64,000 nucleotides of DNA from contig JANATF010000023.1 in assembly GCA_029449245.1 (NCBI GenBank), positions 124,001 through 188,000 on the forward strand, written 5' to 3'. Made by a program: the position numbers and the translations under genes. This DNA comes from Mortierella alpina. Taxonomy: Eukaryota; Mortierellomycota; Mortierellomycetes; Mortierellales; Mortierellaceae. Under the pieces are notes generated by a model, which saw only the letters and a list, made by a program, of their open reading frames with translations, did no database searches and was not told the DNA's origin. Positions 1 to 12,240 of the stretch are shown piece after piece; position 1 is the first letter of the stretch; every line of letters begins with the position of its first letter.

Positions 1-2214
1 CAGGTACATGGAAACAACGACTACGCTTGATAGCTATTGATTGAGGATGATGAACGCGAGACTGATTACTCATTCTCTTTTTGTATCTAATAGTCATGTC
101 AATGTTTGTTCTGGAATTGACGATGCTGGATTCAGCTGCAAAGGAACAGATGGAGCAGACGTTGTACCGCAAGAGCTCTAACAGGTCGTTGGCAGAAGGT
201 CTTTTGAAGGATGGCAAGAGAGACGCACCGGGACCAGGGCCTCGAGGTTTGATAGGACAGAAAACTGACAAGCTCCGAGATGGCTTTGCCTTTGATCCGA
301 GTTATGATCGTGTGCCCAGTAGTAAGTTGCTCATGAGCGATCCGGTTGAAACGTGTTACACAGCACGCCTAGTCTCTAACGCGTCACTACACTCGTCAAC
401 TTGATGATGTTAAATAGCCCCAAAGCCCAGCTCTGAGAGCCAGCAGTGGTGGAATGACCCGTTGGAGGATGGGGTGCAGAGAATCCCCTCTGGTAAAAAG
501 AACCCATTCGAAGGCGACAAGACCATCACCGGCACAGACAAGGCGGTTTCATCCTCGCGACCAGCCCCTGCTCCTCCGGCTTCCGTTCCCGCCAAGAAAC
601 AGCCTGCTGTGGATCTCCTCGGAGGTAAGACAGACTCACAACCCAAACACACCATGTGTTGCAGAGACGGACGGGAGATTAAGGTTTTCTTTGGCTGACC
701 CTGGATGAAAAAAAAAATCTAAAGATTTAGCTAGCGAGCAGATCGATGCCCCTGTCCTACCTCTGACGGGAAAGACGACCGCGGGAACAGAGTCGGGTCT
801 CGGGAACGTCCACGTCAGTGCCCTTGCTGCCACGAACAGTGTCAAACGGAGCGCGCCTCCACCGCCCGTCAATCGCAGAAGGGTCGGTCTACCTGCAGCG
901 ACCTTGCCTGCCTCAACTGTGATCCACAGCGACAAAGATGCAGCGCGTCGACCCGCTCCACCGCCACCCAGACAGACTGCCAATGGGGCTGTGGGGGCAT
1001 CTCGGGACGACACTGATGACGATGACGACGATGAGGATGACGATGATGAGAGTGATGACGAGGATGGCGCTGATTTTGAAAGGGGCGGCGATGTAGAAGA
1101 CGTAAAGCCAACCGGCGGAGTTACAGCCAAAGAGTCAAAGGAAAGCACGAACGAGGAGGAGACACTTTTGAAGCCATCACAGCTCAAGAAACAGCAGCAG
1201 CAGCAGCAGGTACCTGAAACCCCTTCATCAACAGCGAGCGTGTTCAGGAAGACCAACAAGGACGTTGATGTGATCCGACCTAGACTCTCTGGCTCCTCGT
1301 CCTCGTCGACCGCTTCAACGTCGTCGGCCCCGCTGTCGACCATTGCAGCCAACAAATCCAAGGTGTTGTTGCCTGGATTTGATGCACGAGGTGGGAGTGG
1401 CGGTCCACAGCCACACAAGGGACCGACCATTGTGTCCATGGGATTAGGTCTGAGCTCTGCGGGTGTAGGCAGCCCCAGCGCTAGCAAGAGTCCAGGAACA
1501 GGCTTGAGCAGTGGCAGTGTCCTTCAGCGCACCAAGGAATTCAACAGCACACCACCCAGAGCGGCTCCGGCGTCAACATCCTCTGCAGCGCCAGGGTCAC
1601 TGGCGTCCAAGGTCGGTGCTATTGGCAAGGAGAAGGACAAGGAGAAGGGAGCAGCTGACGAGATGGAGACATCGAATGCCCTGTCAGTATCGGAGCTCAA
1701 AAAGTCGTTTGGAGTCGTGTCTGGGTCACCATCTACTCCTTCCGTGTCGACTAGCAAGTCTATTGGCACTCCATCCGCGGTCTCTGTTCCATCCAATGGC
1801 CTTGGGAACAACAAGAGCGGTAATGGGATCATGCCTGTGATCCCCATGGTGAAGCCGCTGTCGTTCTCTCCGTCTGGAATATCTGGTTCGGCAGATGCCT
1901 CTTCCAAGGCCAAGGCCAAGACGGCAGGTTTTGGCGCTGCTCAGTCAGGATTGGCGCTAAAGCCTTCTTTAGGAAACAGAGCGGCTGCGACTGGCACAGG
2001 GAGAAGCAGTGCCAGCACCAGCACCAGCACCAGCAGCAAAGACCAGGACGGAGCAATTGAGGATGTAAAGCCAGCGAGCGGGTCTGTCAAGCAGGCGATT
2101 GCAGCCTTGAAGGGACAGCAAGCTGTAGAGGAGGTGAGTGGCGCAAAGGCGGCCGAGGGAGAAGGCACCGAGGATGACAAGGTTGACGCGTTTGCGTACT
2201 GGAAGAGTAGATAA
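1..2214 (+). CDS. Unknown low-complexity protein, 5'-truncated
   Basis: This is a partial gene whose 5' end lies outside the window. CAG|GTACAT at positions 1-9 looks like a splice donor, so the window may open at an exon end. Likely exons are about 94-321, about 447-624 and 731-2214 (stop TAA). The 624/731 joint is phase-consistent (G|CT, reading DLLG-ASEQ). The 321/447 joint is not: the strong donor GTAAGT at 322 leaves one base, but the frame after 447 needs phase 0. The protein has a short charged N-terminal segment, a WWNDPLEDG motif, a proline run (PPPP), a long Asp/Glu block near 1009-1070, a short Gln run, and Ser/Gly/Ala-rich disorder up to a C-terminal AFAYWKSR. I recognise no family. 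The long minus-strand open frame at 636-1487 is the antisense shadow of the acidic and Ser codons. Confidence 0.6.
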
Positions 2215-3766
2215 GGTCGCGCTACCCCGTGCGACGCACAAAGAAAAAAAAACACTCTTTATATATGCGGTAGACCCATTCGGGAGACCGGAAAGTCGTA
2301 CAAGTGTCCTGCACAAAGTGGTCGGTGGATAATAATGATATGCATGTGCGCAAGGGTTGTATCGATGCATGAAGCATGCGGATGCGGATGCAGGCGAATC
2401 ATGGCGATGATGATAATGGGAATGCGCGTGTTCAGACACAGGGCGTGTCCCCATATCCCCACTATGCCATGTCTCTTCTCTCGTCAGCGCCATTTATACG
2501 AGTTTTGTTTGTTGGTGGTGGTGGAGAGCGCAAAAGGTGAAGCAAATTGGATGGGGGGGGGGGGGTTGAGGGGAGTCAAGGGACGGACGACAGGGCATGG
2601 TGCTCTGCTCTCGGCCTTTTTTTTCTTCTTTTTTGGTTTATTTCATTGCCCCACACCCCCCTCGCATGCGCGCTGTCTATCCTTGCTGCTCGTGCTGCTC
2701 ATTGCTATGGTCGCGGTTCTCCACAGGCGAACCTGTGGCTCATGGTTCGTGGCTCATGGCTATGAGGTCGTTGATTTGTAAGGAAGGGCTCCGCTCTCAC
2801 CCCTGGAGCCCAGGGATAGAACGAGAGCAGGCGAGGACCGGACACAGCAGAGGGTCAGAACCCTCGCGTCATTGCTGCTCTGCAACACTGAGACTGTTCC
2901 ACACGCGCGCAGAGTGCCCTGTGTGGCCCATGGCATGCCGATGCCACGTTCCAGTGGACGGATGTGCCTCTGCTGACACCGCGGCGCGATGGCATCAACG
3001 GAGAGCGAAGGACGACAGGTGTGTGTCTGTGTGTCAGTGTGTCTGTGTGTGTGGGGGGTGTGCTGGATGGAGGATGGAACACAGGACCATTCTTCATTCC
3101 TTCAGCAGCCTTGGCCGTGTCTGCCCCATGGGGATTGCAGCGAGAAATAATTTCTGCTCCTTGTTTTCTTTTTTTTCTTCCTTTTGGACCTCTTGACCTT
3201 TTTTTTTTTTTTTTTTTTTCCTCCTGCTCTGCTCGCACACCCCATTTCCCATCCCGTCTCTCCATCGCCCTCTTTTTTTTCTTCATTGTCATTGCTGTCG
3301 CTGCCATCCGCATACCCCTGCGCACCGCTTTGCTCCTTGTCGCAGCATCCACCACCACCACCACCACCACGCCTCGCTGCACCTTCTCCTGTCGCCTCGT
3401 CGACCGCTACTAATCGCTGTCTTCATCGCTCTATTAATCGCTCTCGCTGATACCCGTGCAGTCCTGCACCCGCCGTCCCTTGTCGCCTGCGCTCCATCCT
3501 CTACAGCCCATATACCCCCTTCCTCCAGCATCTCCCAGCATTCCCCAGCATTCCCCGGCATCATCAGCATCCACACACCACTGCAGTCGCTTCTCTGTCC
3601 TCCATCCCTCCTTCATCCCTTGGTCTGGATCACGCGCTTTGTTTTTTTTTCTCTTGTATTTTGGACGAGTCATTTGACCTTTGGTCCCTGACGGTATTTT
3701 TCCCAGCCCGATTATCCCTCGCAAAAGCAAAAGGCTTTTCCACGAAGCGTCTGGGTCGATTGATCC
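2215..3766. other. Intergenic region: 3' flank, homopolymer tracts, CT-rich promoter of the Polo gene
   Basis: No gene is supported here. The first few hundred bases are the 3' flank of the upstream gene. A run of G lies near 2552-2564. T and CT tracts occur around 2615-2640, 3020-3055 (GT-rich) and 3165-3295. Pyrimidine-rich sequence continues to the ATG at 3767, as is common in fungal promoters and 5' UTRs. Several open frames cross this stretch on both strands, but their composition follows the homopolymers. Confidence 0.6.
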
Positions 3767-6700
3767 ATGGCATCCTACACCACGCCGCTGTCTGCCCCGC
3801 GGCGACAGCAGCCAATGACCACACCATCCGCAGCGGAGCGAGCCCTGAGTGCCTCATCCGCCAACACAAACTCGCCACAGCAGCAGCAGGCCACCAGTCG
3901 CGCGTCTCAGAACCTTCAACAACGCAACGCGTTCTCGCCCGCCACATCTCTCTCCTCGTCCTCATTGCGGTCTCATACCAACTCAAATACCCCCGCTGGA
4001 CAACAACAACAACAACAGCAGCAGCAGCAACAGCAGAGCGGTATCCCTAAGAGCCGGATAGGGTCTGTCTCGTCGATTCCAACTGCAGCCGGCACGACGG
4101 GCTCGGCTACAACTGCCCCCGGTCGCAGGTTACAGTATCAGCTTCCTGTTTCCAGTCGTCTGGACGGGCACCACTTCATGGCATCGCCTTCACAGGCTCA
4201 GCAGCAGCAGCAGCAACAACAACCTTCTGTACAAGGGTCTGGAAACATCCGACCTCCCTACTATGCTCAAGGTGGACAGGGTGGACAGGGTGGTACTTCG
4301 TCGTCGCTGCCGGTCATGGGAACACCCTCCACTGCTACTCTGTCCCACCACCAGCCCAAACAGAGACAGCGGCCTATCCATATGGGCTACGGCCATAGTC
4401 TCGCTCGACATGCCAGCACAGGAGTCGTGGGAGGCGGAGGAGGATCAAGTCTCCGGGGGCAGCACTCCAACACAAACCCAAACACCAATACCATGGGCGC
4501 CGGCGGGATGATGACCACCAGTGTCACCAACACCCACACCCAGATGGGCACCACCACCAACGTGAACATGAACATGCACACCCAGACACAAACAGGCACC
4601 ACCAACGTCGACAAGCCCAAGACGCGGAAAAAGGACAAGCCGCCAAAGGTCCCGCCCCCAGAGACGATCCGGGATAACACTGGGCAGATGTCTTACAACC
4701 GAGGACCCAATCTCGGCGAGGTACACACGCGATGATTTGACGCTTGTCTCTGAAAATACGGACGTGCATCGGTCGGTAGCGGACTAACACCCACACCTTT
4801 TTCTCGCGATCGCTCATTGCAATGCATCGTGCACACACAGGGAGGCTTTGCCAGCTGCTACATGATATCAGATCAGAAGAACGACCGGTATGCTGCCAAG
4901 GTCATCCAAAAGTCAGAGCTGCTGACGCACAAGACCAAGCAGAAGGCAAGCGAATGCCATCGTGGCAAGGAAAAATCGTGTATCCGCTGTGGCATGGATC
5001 AGGACGTCATTCGTTAACCAAATGTGAACCCATCTCGGCGACTCTTGTTTTCTATAGCTCTTTGCAGAGATCAAGGTCCACCAGTCCATGGTCCATGAAA
5101 ACATCGTCAAGTACTACCACTGCTTTGAAGACGACGATTTTGTATACCTGGTGCTCGAGCTCTGCGAAAGCAAGGTAACCCCCCCCCCCCCCCCCCCACA
5201 CACACACACATGCTTGGTTGTGCTGCCGTTGTTTCCACAACGTGACAGCAGTCCCCGCCTTGCTCTGTTATCTAATAGACATTGCTCTGGATCATATGTG
5301 ACATAGACGCTTATGGAGCTCATCAAGCGGAGGAAACGACTCACGGAGCCTGAGGTCCGGTTCTACATGAAGGAGATTGTTGCAGGATGTGCGTATATGC
5401 ATCACCACAAAGTCATCCATCGCGACTTGAAGCTAGGAAATGTTTTCTTGACACGCGAGCTGCATTGTCGCATTGGTGATTTCGGTCTTGCAGCGGTCAT
5501 CTTGAACGACGAACGCAAAAAGTAAGTGTGTGGGCGACTTCAAAACAACTCTGCCAAAGTTTGTGCTGGGTATGGTCGCACCATTGTTGCTGACATTCAC
5601 AATAACATAGGACTATCTGCGGCACACCAAATTACATTGCACCCGAGATTTTGTTTGACACGGAGAATGGACACAGCTACCAGGCCGACATTTGGTCGGT
5701 CGGCGTCATTATGTACACGCTCCTCATCGGGAAGCCGCCCTTCCAAACGCCAGAAGTCAAGGGCATTTACAAGTATGTGTTTTGCAAGTATGCCAGCATA
5801 TGTGTTCAGCAACGGGAATATGTTCGAGACCACTCATGCCTGCCTGCCTTGCCATCTCTGTTGCCCATAGGAAAATTCGAGACTGCAACTATGTGTTTCC
5901 AGAGGACATTCCTGTCTCGGAAGAGGCAAGAAATCTTGTCGCCGCCCTGCTTAACCCGCGACCAGGTATGCCGCTTTGGCCGCGCACATTTTATTCAATC
6001 TGTCGCTTTCTGGGAAATACATTCCCTTAACCCATTATTTGCGTCTCCACTAGAATCCCGACCCTCCATGGCTGATGTCCTCGAGGACGACTTTTTCACA
6101 TGTGGATATTGCCCCGAGCGGCTGGACAGGAAGACCCTGTACTCGACGCCCAGTTTTGTACAGGAGGAGATTCAATGGCGCGAGCGGCATCAGAGTCCAG
6201 AGCTGCTAGAGGGGTCTGATCCACTCGAGGCTGACGGCGATGTCATCAAGGAAGAGGAGGACTACGAACCCAACCCTCACATGCCTGCCAGGGCTGCACC
6301 ATCACGGCAGCAGCAGCTTCATTGCGATCAAGCGTCCTTTGAAGACCCCGCTACAGGCCAACCACCGCAGAGTAGGCGGTCTTCGGCATTCGACCCGGGG
6401 CAGTTGACGGATGTCAAAGTTAAGGAACCCAGTAGTCCTACGCCACAGTCGCGCTTGACCTCAGGCGTACCCACACGAACGATCCCCCCTAGCAACCGAC
6501 ATCAACAACAGCAGCCTAAAGGATCTCCCGGGTCAGAGGATGCTCCACGTTTTCACTATGGGGAGCAAGTCAGGATGGAGATGCTGGATGGTGACAGGGT
6601 AACAACGGAAATTAGAACCATTAACGTCCCTCGAGCAGCAGCAGGACCCATGGGTGGCCGTCTCGCCCCCAACTTTCAGCAGTACTCCCAGGCGCATGCT

Positions 6701-9700
6701 CGTTTGCACAAGGAGGAACACAATCGCCAACAGCCCAATGTGGCCTCATTCACTGGAAATGATACTTCAAACTCGGTCTCGGCCTCGGTCTCAACCCTCC
6801 ATCAGCATCAGCTTCGAGGATCCTCAGCGGCAACGGCCTCCAGGAACGCGACAATGAACCTGCCATCGCAGGCTGGTCAAATGTCTGTCTCCAGATCTGG
6901 GATTATGGCGTCCGGAGCACAATCATTTACTGCCGGTCGTCACGAATCTTGCCCAGGGATGTCAGTTTCGGTTCCCACTCTACCCGCACCTGGTAGCTTG
7001 CCTCTATCTTCAAGATTACCAGTTCCAAAGACACGCCAAAGCAGCGCTCTAGCCCTGAACCCAGCATCCCTTTATCAGCAATCCGGACTGGACCATCAGC
7101 CGCAGACGCTGTCCACCCCAACGAGAACCGGCTTTGGATTCGCACCCTCGCCCACATTATCCAAAGGCGCTTCTTCATCTCCAAGGCCTGCAAACTCCAT
7201 GACCATGGGCGGATCGACGCCCAATTTGGGAGCCATATCAAGGCAAACATCAAGCATGCAAGGCGATTTTTTTCATCAACAGCCCCACTCGCCTTCGCCC
7301 ATCAGCAGGAGACGCTCATCCGACATGGCTAGCATTCAGAGTGGATCCACGTTTGGCAAGTCTGTGTACTCTCGTCGACAGGAGACCATCAATCGTCAGC
7401 AGCAAAGATTACGGGAGCAGCAGTGGACTCCCCGGGCGCAGGAACGTAATTCAGCTGGTGCTCGGTACGAGGATTTCATGGTGACTGATGTTGACACGGA
7501 CATGGAAATGGAACCGCAGCGTGATCACGACGTGCCTCAGCACCTGGATCTGTTGGTCGACAAGATGTCCGACATGCCACCGTCACCATTTGTTCGCCGG
7601 GGCAATAGTCAGCCGCCCCAGGGACAACAATCGCGAGATTTGAATGGAAGAGCCGGCGGTTTTGGAGTCACTACAACATCGACCACACTCATTCAAACGG
7701 TTCATGGGGTCGAAAGACCAGCAAGCGCGATGCAGCGGACTTTTAGTCAGGAACGAGAGTTCTCCGAGATCAACCGAGGCTTGGAGTCGCCCCGAAAGGT
7801 CTCGAGAACGCTGCACTCTCAGTCGCACTCACACTCGCTCTCGCAGTCGCAGTCGCAGGGATACGTCAGATCTCAACCGCAGCAGCAACATTCGTTCCTT
7901 GTGCAGTCGAGTCAGCATGGATCATCATCCTCTCCCAACACTCCCAACACTCCCAACACGCTCAAACATCATTCATCGCAGCCACTACCTTCACCCTCTG
8001 TATCGAACTTTCATCAGAGGCACAACCATCGTGCTTCGCGCGAATGGCCTGCTGACATGATGGGACTTGGACTTGGATTGACCGAGCAGGAACATTACGA
8101 CGACGATGCTGCTGGACAGAGCACAAGCCCAACTCAGTCTCAACACCCCCGTCTAGGACGCTCATCGCTATCCGCACAGCCCTCGCAATCCTCCACACAC
8201 GCGCGACAATCAAGCGGTGCATACGAACTTCGATCTAAAGAGATGGAGGTGATGGGCCAGATTGGCGGTATGGCCACGTCCACAGAGACTCGGGAAAACA
8301 TGCACATGGACGACGATGACCAGTACCAGTCTGACTCTCTGCACCAGCAGCAGCAGCAGCAGTTGCACAACCAAAAGCAGCTGACACAACGGTCCCCTTC
8401 GCAATCTCAGGACCCCTACAGATACCAGTTCACTAGTCCTCTACAAAGGCGGAATCAGGAAGCCAAGCAGCAGCAGCAACAGATGCAGCAGCAACTTCAG
8501 CAGCGATCTCTGCGGTATTCTCAATCATCCCCTCACACTGCCGAGCCCGGATCGCCGATGGCCAGTTCCACATCCTCCTCTGGGTATGCTGTCAGAGTTG
8601 ATCCAGCCTCCAACTCTGTATCGTTGTCAATGTCAGGATCTCACTCACGAGCACCTTCTCAGACGCGTGAAGAATTGAATGTGCACCAGTCTCAGCCCCA
8701 TTCACGATCCAGCTCCTGGTCGCGATCCCAACCCGCGCAGCATCAACCATATTCACAACAGCAGGAGGAGGATGGCAAACGACCTTCTCTATCTGCCGCA
8801 ACTCCACCCCGCCGTTCGCATCCCTCGGACTCCTTTGGTGGTGATGAGGGGGACACGTCCAAAGACCTTCAGGGACCATTGGAGGAGTCCTCGATAGATC
8901 GCAGCTCTACCAGAGATGAGTACGATGGCCAAGGAGCACGACAGATAACTCGCTCGAATAGTTTGCGTCAGCAATCCCAGTCCCAGCCTCGTTCGCAGAG
9001 TCGGGTCCACCAGGAGCAAAAACTGCTTGACCCCCCGCAGGAAAATACCGATGCAGTGAACAATGGCAATAACACCACCAACAACAACAATGTGACTAAG
9101 CAGAGCAATGAAACGACTATGGCAGGCATGAGCTCTGGTGGCCATTCGGATGAGCAGGATCATGTGGAGGTGCCTTCGACGAGCTGTGTGACGACCACGT
9201 CGCTGTCGCTCATCTCGATGAACCATCCACAGCAATCAGAGCCACGGAAGCAGTCGCAGTCGTCCTCCTTGCCGCCCAACCCGCTTGATCTGGGCATGTC
9301 GGCGCAAACGGACCCTGGATGTCGTGAGGAGGTCGAGAGATACCTAAGGACAATGGTCAAGGCCCGACAGGAGGGAATGCTGGGTTTGCCTGAATCAGGC
9401 CGTAGTGCCTTGGTTCCCGAAGCCCCAACTGTGTTCTTAACACGATGGATCAAATACGAGCGCTATGGCGTCGGATGGCACCTGGCCAACGGAGTCATTG
9501 GAGTGCGCTGCAACGACATTATTACCTTGGTGCTTTCACCCAATGGAGAGTAAGTGCCATTTGTACATGGTGCAAGAAGTGTTCATCAACCTGGTAGCAG
9601 GTTACACCTGTCAGTTATTAACCCCTAAGAACGTACTTGTGGAATAGTGATATCGAGATCATTCAGATGCCTACGAAACGGAAATCTGCGTCTGGTCACA

Positions 9701-12004
9701 ACTCTTTGGAAACCGCTGTCACATCCAGTGCGGAGGCTATCGAGGCCGTGACAGAGACAGTCGATGGTTGGGTTGCTCGGGACTTTTATGAGGGATGGGA
9801 CCACGACGACTTTTTGGCGCAGCTGGAGCACACCTACTGCCGAATGAACCGATATCCACCACGGTTTGACAAAAAGATCCGGATCCTCTCCTCGTTCCGC
9901 AACTATATGATTCAGATGCTGACTGGCCTCCCACCTTGGGCTTACGAGGACGTGGGGCTGACGCGAGATCTTCCATTCTTGACGGATTTCTTTCAAGCGC
10001 CGCATGTGGTTGCACGGCTTAGCAACGGCATCGTTCAGGTAAGTCATGGCCTCTCTGTCAAGTGTCGCTCACAAGTACAATTGCTTCGGCATTTCTTACG
10101 CTCGTCTACCAGTTCACTGAACATTACTCGTTCGTATATTGTATCCATTATAGGTCAATTTTGTGGACCATACAAAGGTCATCCTCTCTGATCGTGGCCG
10201 AGTGTTGACATTTATCGATGGCGAGGAGAAACCTCGACGCTTGACCATGACTGTTCACCAGGCTCTCACGCCCGAGTACTTTTACGACCCCAAGGATGAG
10301 GCGGACCAGAACTTGCTCATTCAAACGGAGCTCGATCAGATTGCGGTTTATCAGGAGCATCGACAGCAGCAGCGTGATTTGAGAATGACGAGTGTGACTG
10401 ACGAGGACATGATGACCATGAGCTCTAGAGACGAGAGCGTGGGCTATGAGTATGAGGACTCTGAGGAGAGCGGCCACAAGAGGAAGCTTGGAATGATGAG
10501 CATTGACAGTGCACCTCCTGGACTGGACAAGTTGGGCTATCGGGAAACTCGACCCGTGTTCAATCCAGAGACAGATCATGATCTTGTTTTGTTCCCCAGA
10601 CCGAAATTGGTGGCCAAGAACCGACGCCGCAAATCTCGGTACCAACATCAGGACCAACAACAGCAGCAGGACGATCAGGACCAACAGCAGCCTTCCAAGA
10701 ATCTGCTAGAGTTGGATGCCTCGCAGCAGGAACTTGTGGATATCACGACCGAGGATGAGACTGCCGTGATCAGTCAACTGACGTTCAAGCAGCTTCACGA
10801 GCAGATTGTTCGCCGTTTGCGACTGGCGCAGCGATTGTTGCAGAGCCGCAGGATTGAGTTGGCAGAGGAACAACGTCGCGATAGACTGGAGCGGGAGCAA
10901 GCACTGAGAGAAGGAGGCGAGGACAATAAGACGCGCCGGGAGAGACGTGAGCGTGAACGCGCGAAGGAAAAGGGCAAGAAGCAGCACTCATCACAGGAGA
11001 AGGAGCACAAGGAAAAGAAGGAAAGGACCAAGGACAAGAAATCCGAACATCAGCACCAGCTTGACCAAAGGAGTTCTTCCAGTTCCAACAGTCTGTCTCC
11101 AGGAGGTTTGGTCGGTCAAGGACGAGACAGTCGAAGCCCTCGATTGGAATCGGTAGCACGCATCTCGTCGTCGCCAGCCTTGGGTTCTTTGGACAACACT
11201 GAGAACACGACAGCAGCGTCGAAGAACAAGGACAATGACGATCACCTGTTCAAGATTCCTCAAACACCCCTTGTGCGACACGCGTCGGAGGGAAGCCATG
11301 CTTTGGGCAAGACCAAAAAATCGTACGACCTGTCTCTCAAGAGTGTTCAGCAGCACTTGGCGCGTCTCCAGCAGCAGGAACAGCCTCAGCCGCCCACCAA
11401 CAGTGTCGGAGGCAGCAGCCGGCATCATGGACGACGCACCCGTAGCCGCACCGATCACATCAAGTTTGACAGCAAGTATTCGCCCCCACGCGACCCTCCT
11501 TCTGTGATGCGCCATTACGGCAGTAACCACCACGATGGCAATGGAAACGGTAACAGCAATGGCAACGGCAGCGGCAGCGGCAACGGCAGCAACCACCATA
11601 ACCCGAACTATGGGTCGTCCTCGTTCTCGTCGTCGGACTCGTCCTCGTTTGTGTCCTCTGGTTTTGGAGTCCCGAATGAGCGGAGCCTCAGTTTGAGCAG
11701 CAGCCAGTTCCGTGTGCAGGGATCCGCCCAAACACAGGGACAAGGATTGGAGGCATCAGAGCAAGGCAGTAGTGGTGGTGTGGGCGTGGGCGCAGGCAGA
11801 GGCAGGGGCAGGGGCAGGGATGCGAGTGGCGAGCAGGATGGGCACCAAGGCCGCAAGCGGCTGTCGCAGCCCGTGTCGTCGCAGCCCCTGGGACCCAATT
11901 CACCGATACCCTCGTCAACACCGCAGTTTGATGACGAGGTCATGGCAGTGGGTCCTCGTCTGTCGCTGTCGCCAACGTTTGTGAATACAGGCAACTCTCT
12001 ATAA
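3767..12004 (+). CDS. Giant Polo-like kinase (about 2,461 aa)
   Basis: Mitotic Ser/Thr kinase of the Polo (Plk1/Cdc5) family. Exons are 3767-4720, 4841-4945, 5058-5174, 5307-5521, 5611-5772, 5871-5965, 6054-9549, 9648-10038 and 10154-12004. They sum to 7,386 nt, an exact codon multiple, and every joint keeps phase. The first about 318 residues are Gln/Ser-rich. The kinase domain follows: LGEGGF loop, Lys338 (AAK), HRDLKLGN with Asp432, DFG Asp450, activation-loop Thr465 in KKTICGTP (equivalent to Plk1 T210), and IAPE. A disordered Gln/Ser linker of about 1,100 residues leads to Polo box 1 ([12 protein letters not shown], about 1676) and Polo box 2 ([11 protein letters not shown]). His1851 and Lys1853 match the Plk1 phosphopeptide-binding pair H538/K540, and the PB1 Trp is kept. 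A tail of about 590 residues follows the boxes. Usual family length is about 600-700 residues. All catalytic and docking residues are present, so an active enzyme is likely. Confidence 0.93.
4946..5057 (+). other. GC-AG intron in the Polo kinase gene
   Basis: The conserved protein requires the exon to end at AAG (..TKQK) and resume at LFAEIKVH. The intron between begins GCAAGC and ends TATAG, with GTTAACC as a possible branch site. No GT donor at this point keeps the conserved sequence, so the intron uses the rare GC donor class. Confidence 0.8.
5179..5210 (+). repeat. Poly-C tract followed by (AC)n inside a Polo intron
   Basis: Nineteen C residues (5179-5197) run directly into an AC repeat, only four bases after the donor of the intron 5175-5306. 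This is a mutable tract beside a splice site. Confidence 0.95.
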
Positions 12005-12240
12005 AGTCCTTATACCGCCCATAAAAAAGCATTACGACTCTATTGTTACCAAGGCTTTTTTTCCCAGATTGGCAGTGAGTGTCCAGTCGACATGATCGAA
12101 AACGGTTTTTTTACATGAAGTTTGCGCGTCGCTGTAAAAAACTCCGCCCTCACGGAGTGGTGTGATAATTCCTTTCCATGCGGTGGCGATCAAAGCAGTG
12201 GTTGTTGTGAAATAAAAAAAACACGCTCTAGTAAATTACA

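Noticed and set aside
636-1487. Long minus-strand open frame (283 codons)
   Set aside because: Antisense of the acidic and Ser-rich exon of the left-edge gene; its poly-Ser and poly-Cys composition mirrors the GAC/GAT and CAG repeats.
2855-3450. Overlapping open frames on both strands with poly-Lys, poly-Phe and His/Thr-rich runs
   Set aside because: They derive from homopolymer T/CT tracts and a CAC repeat in the Polo promoter region.
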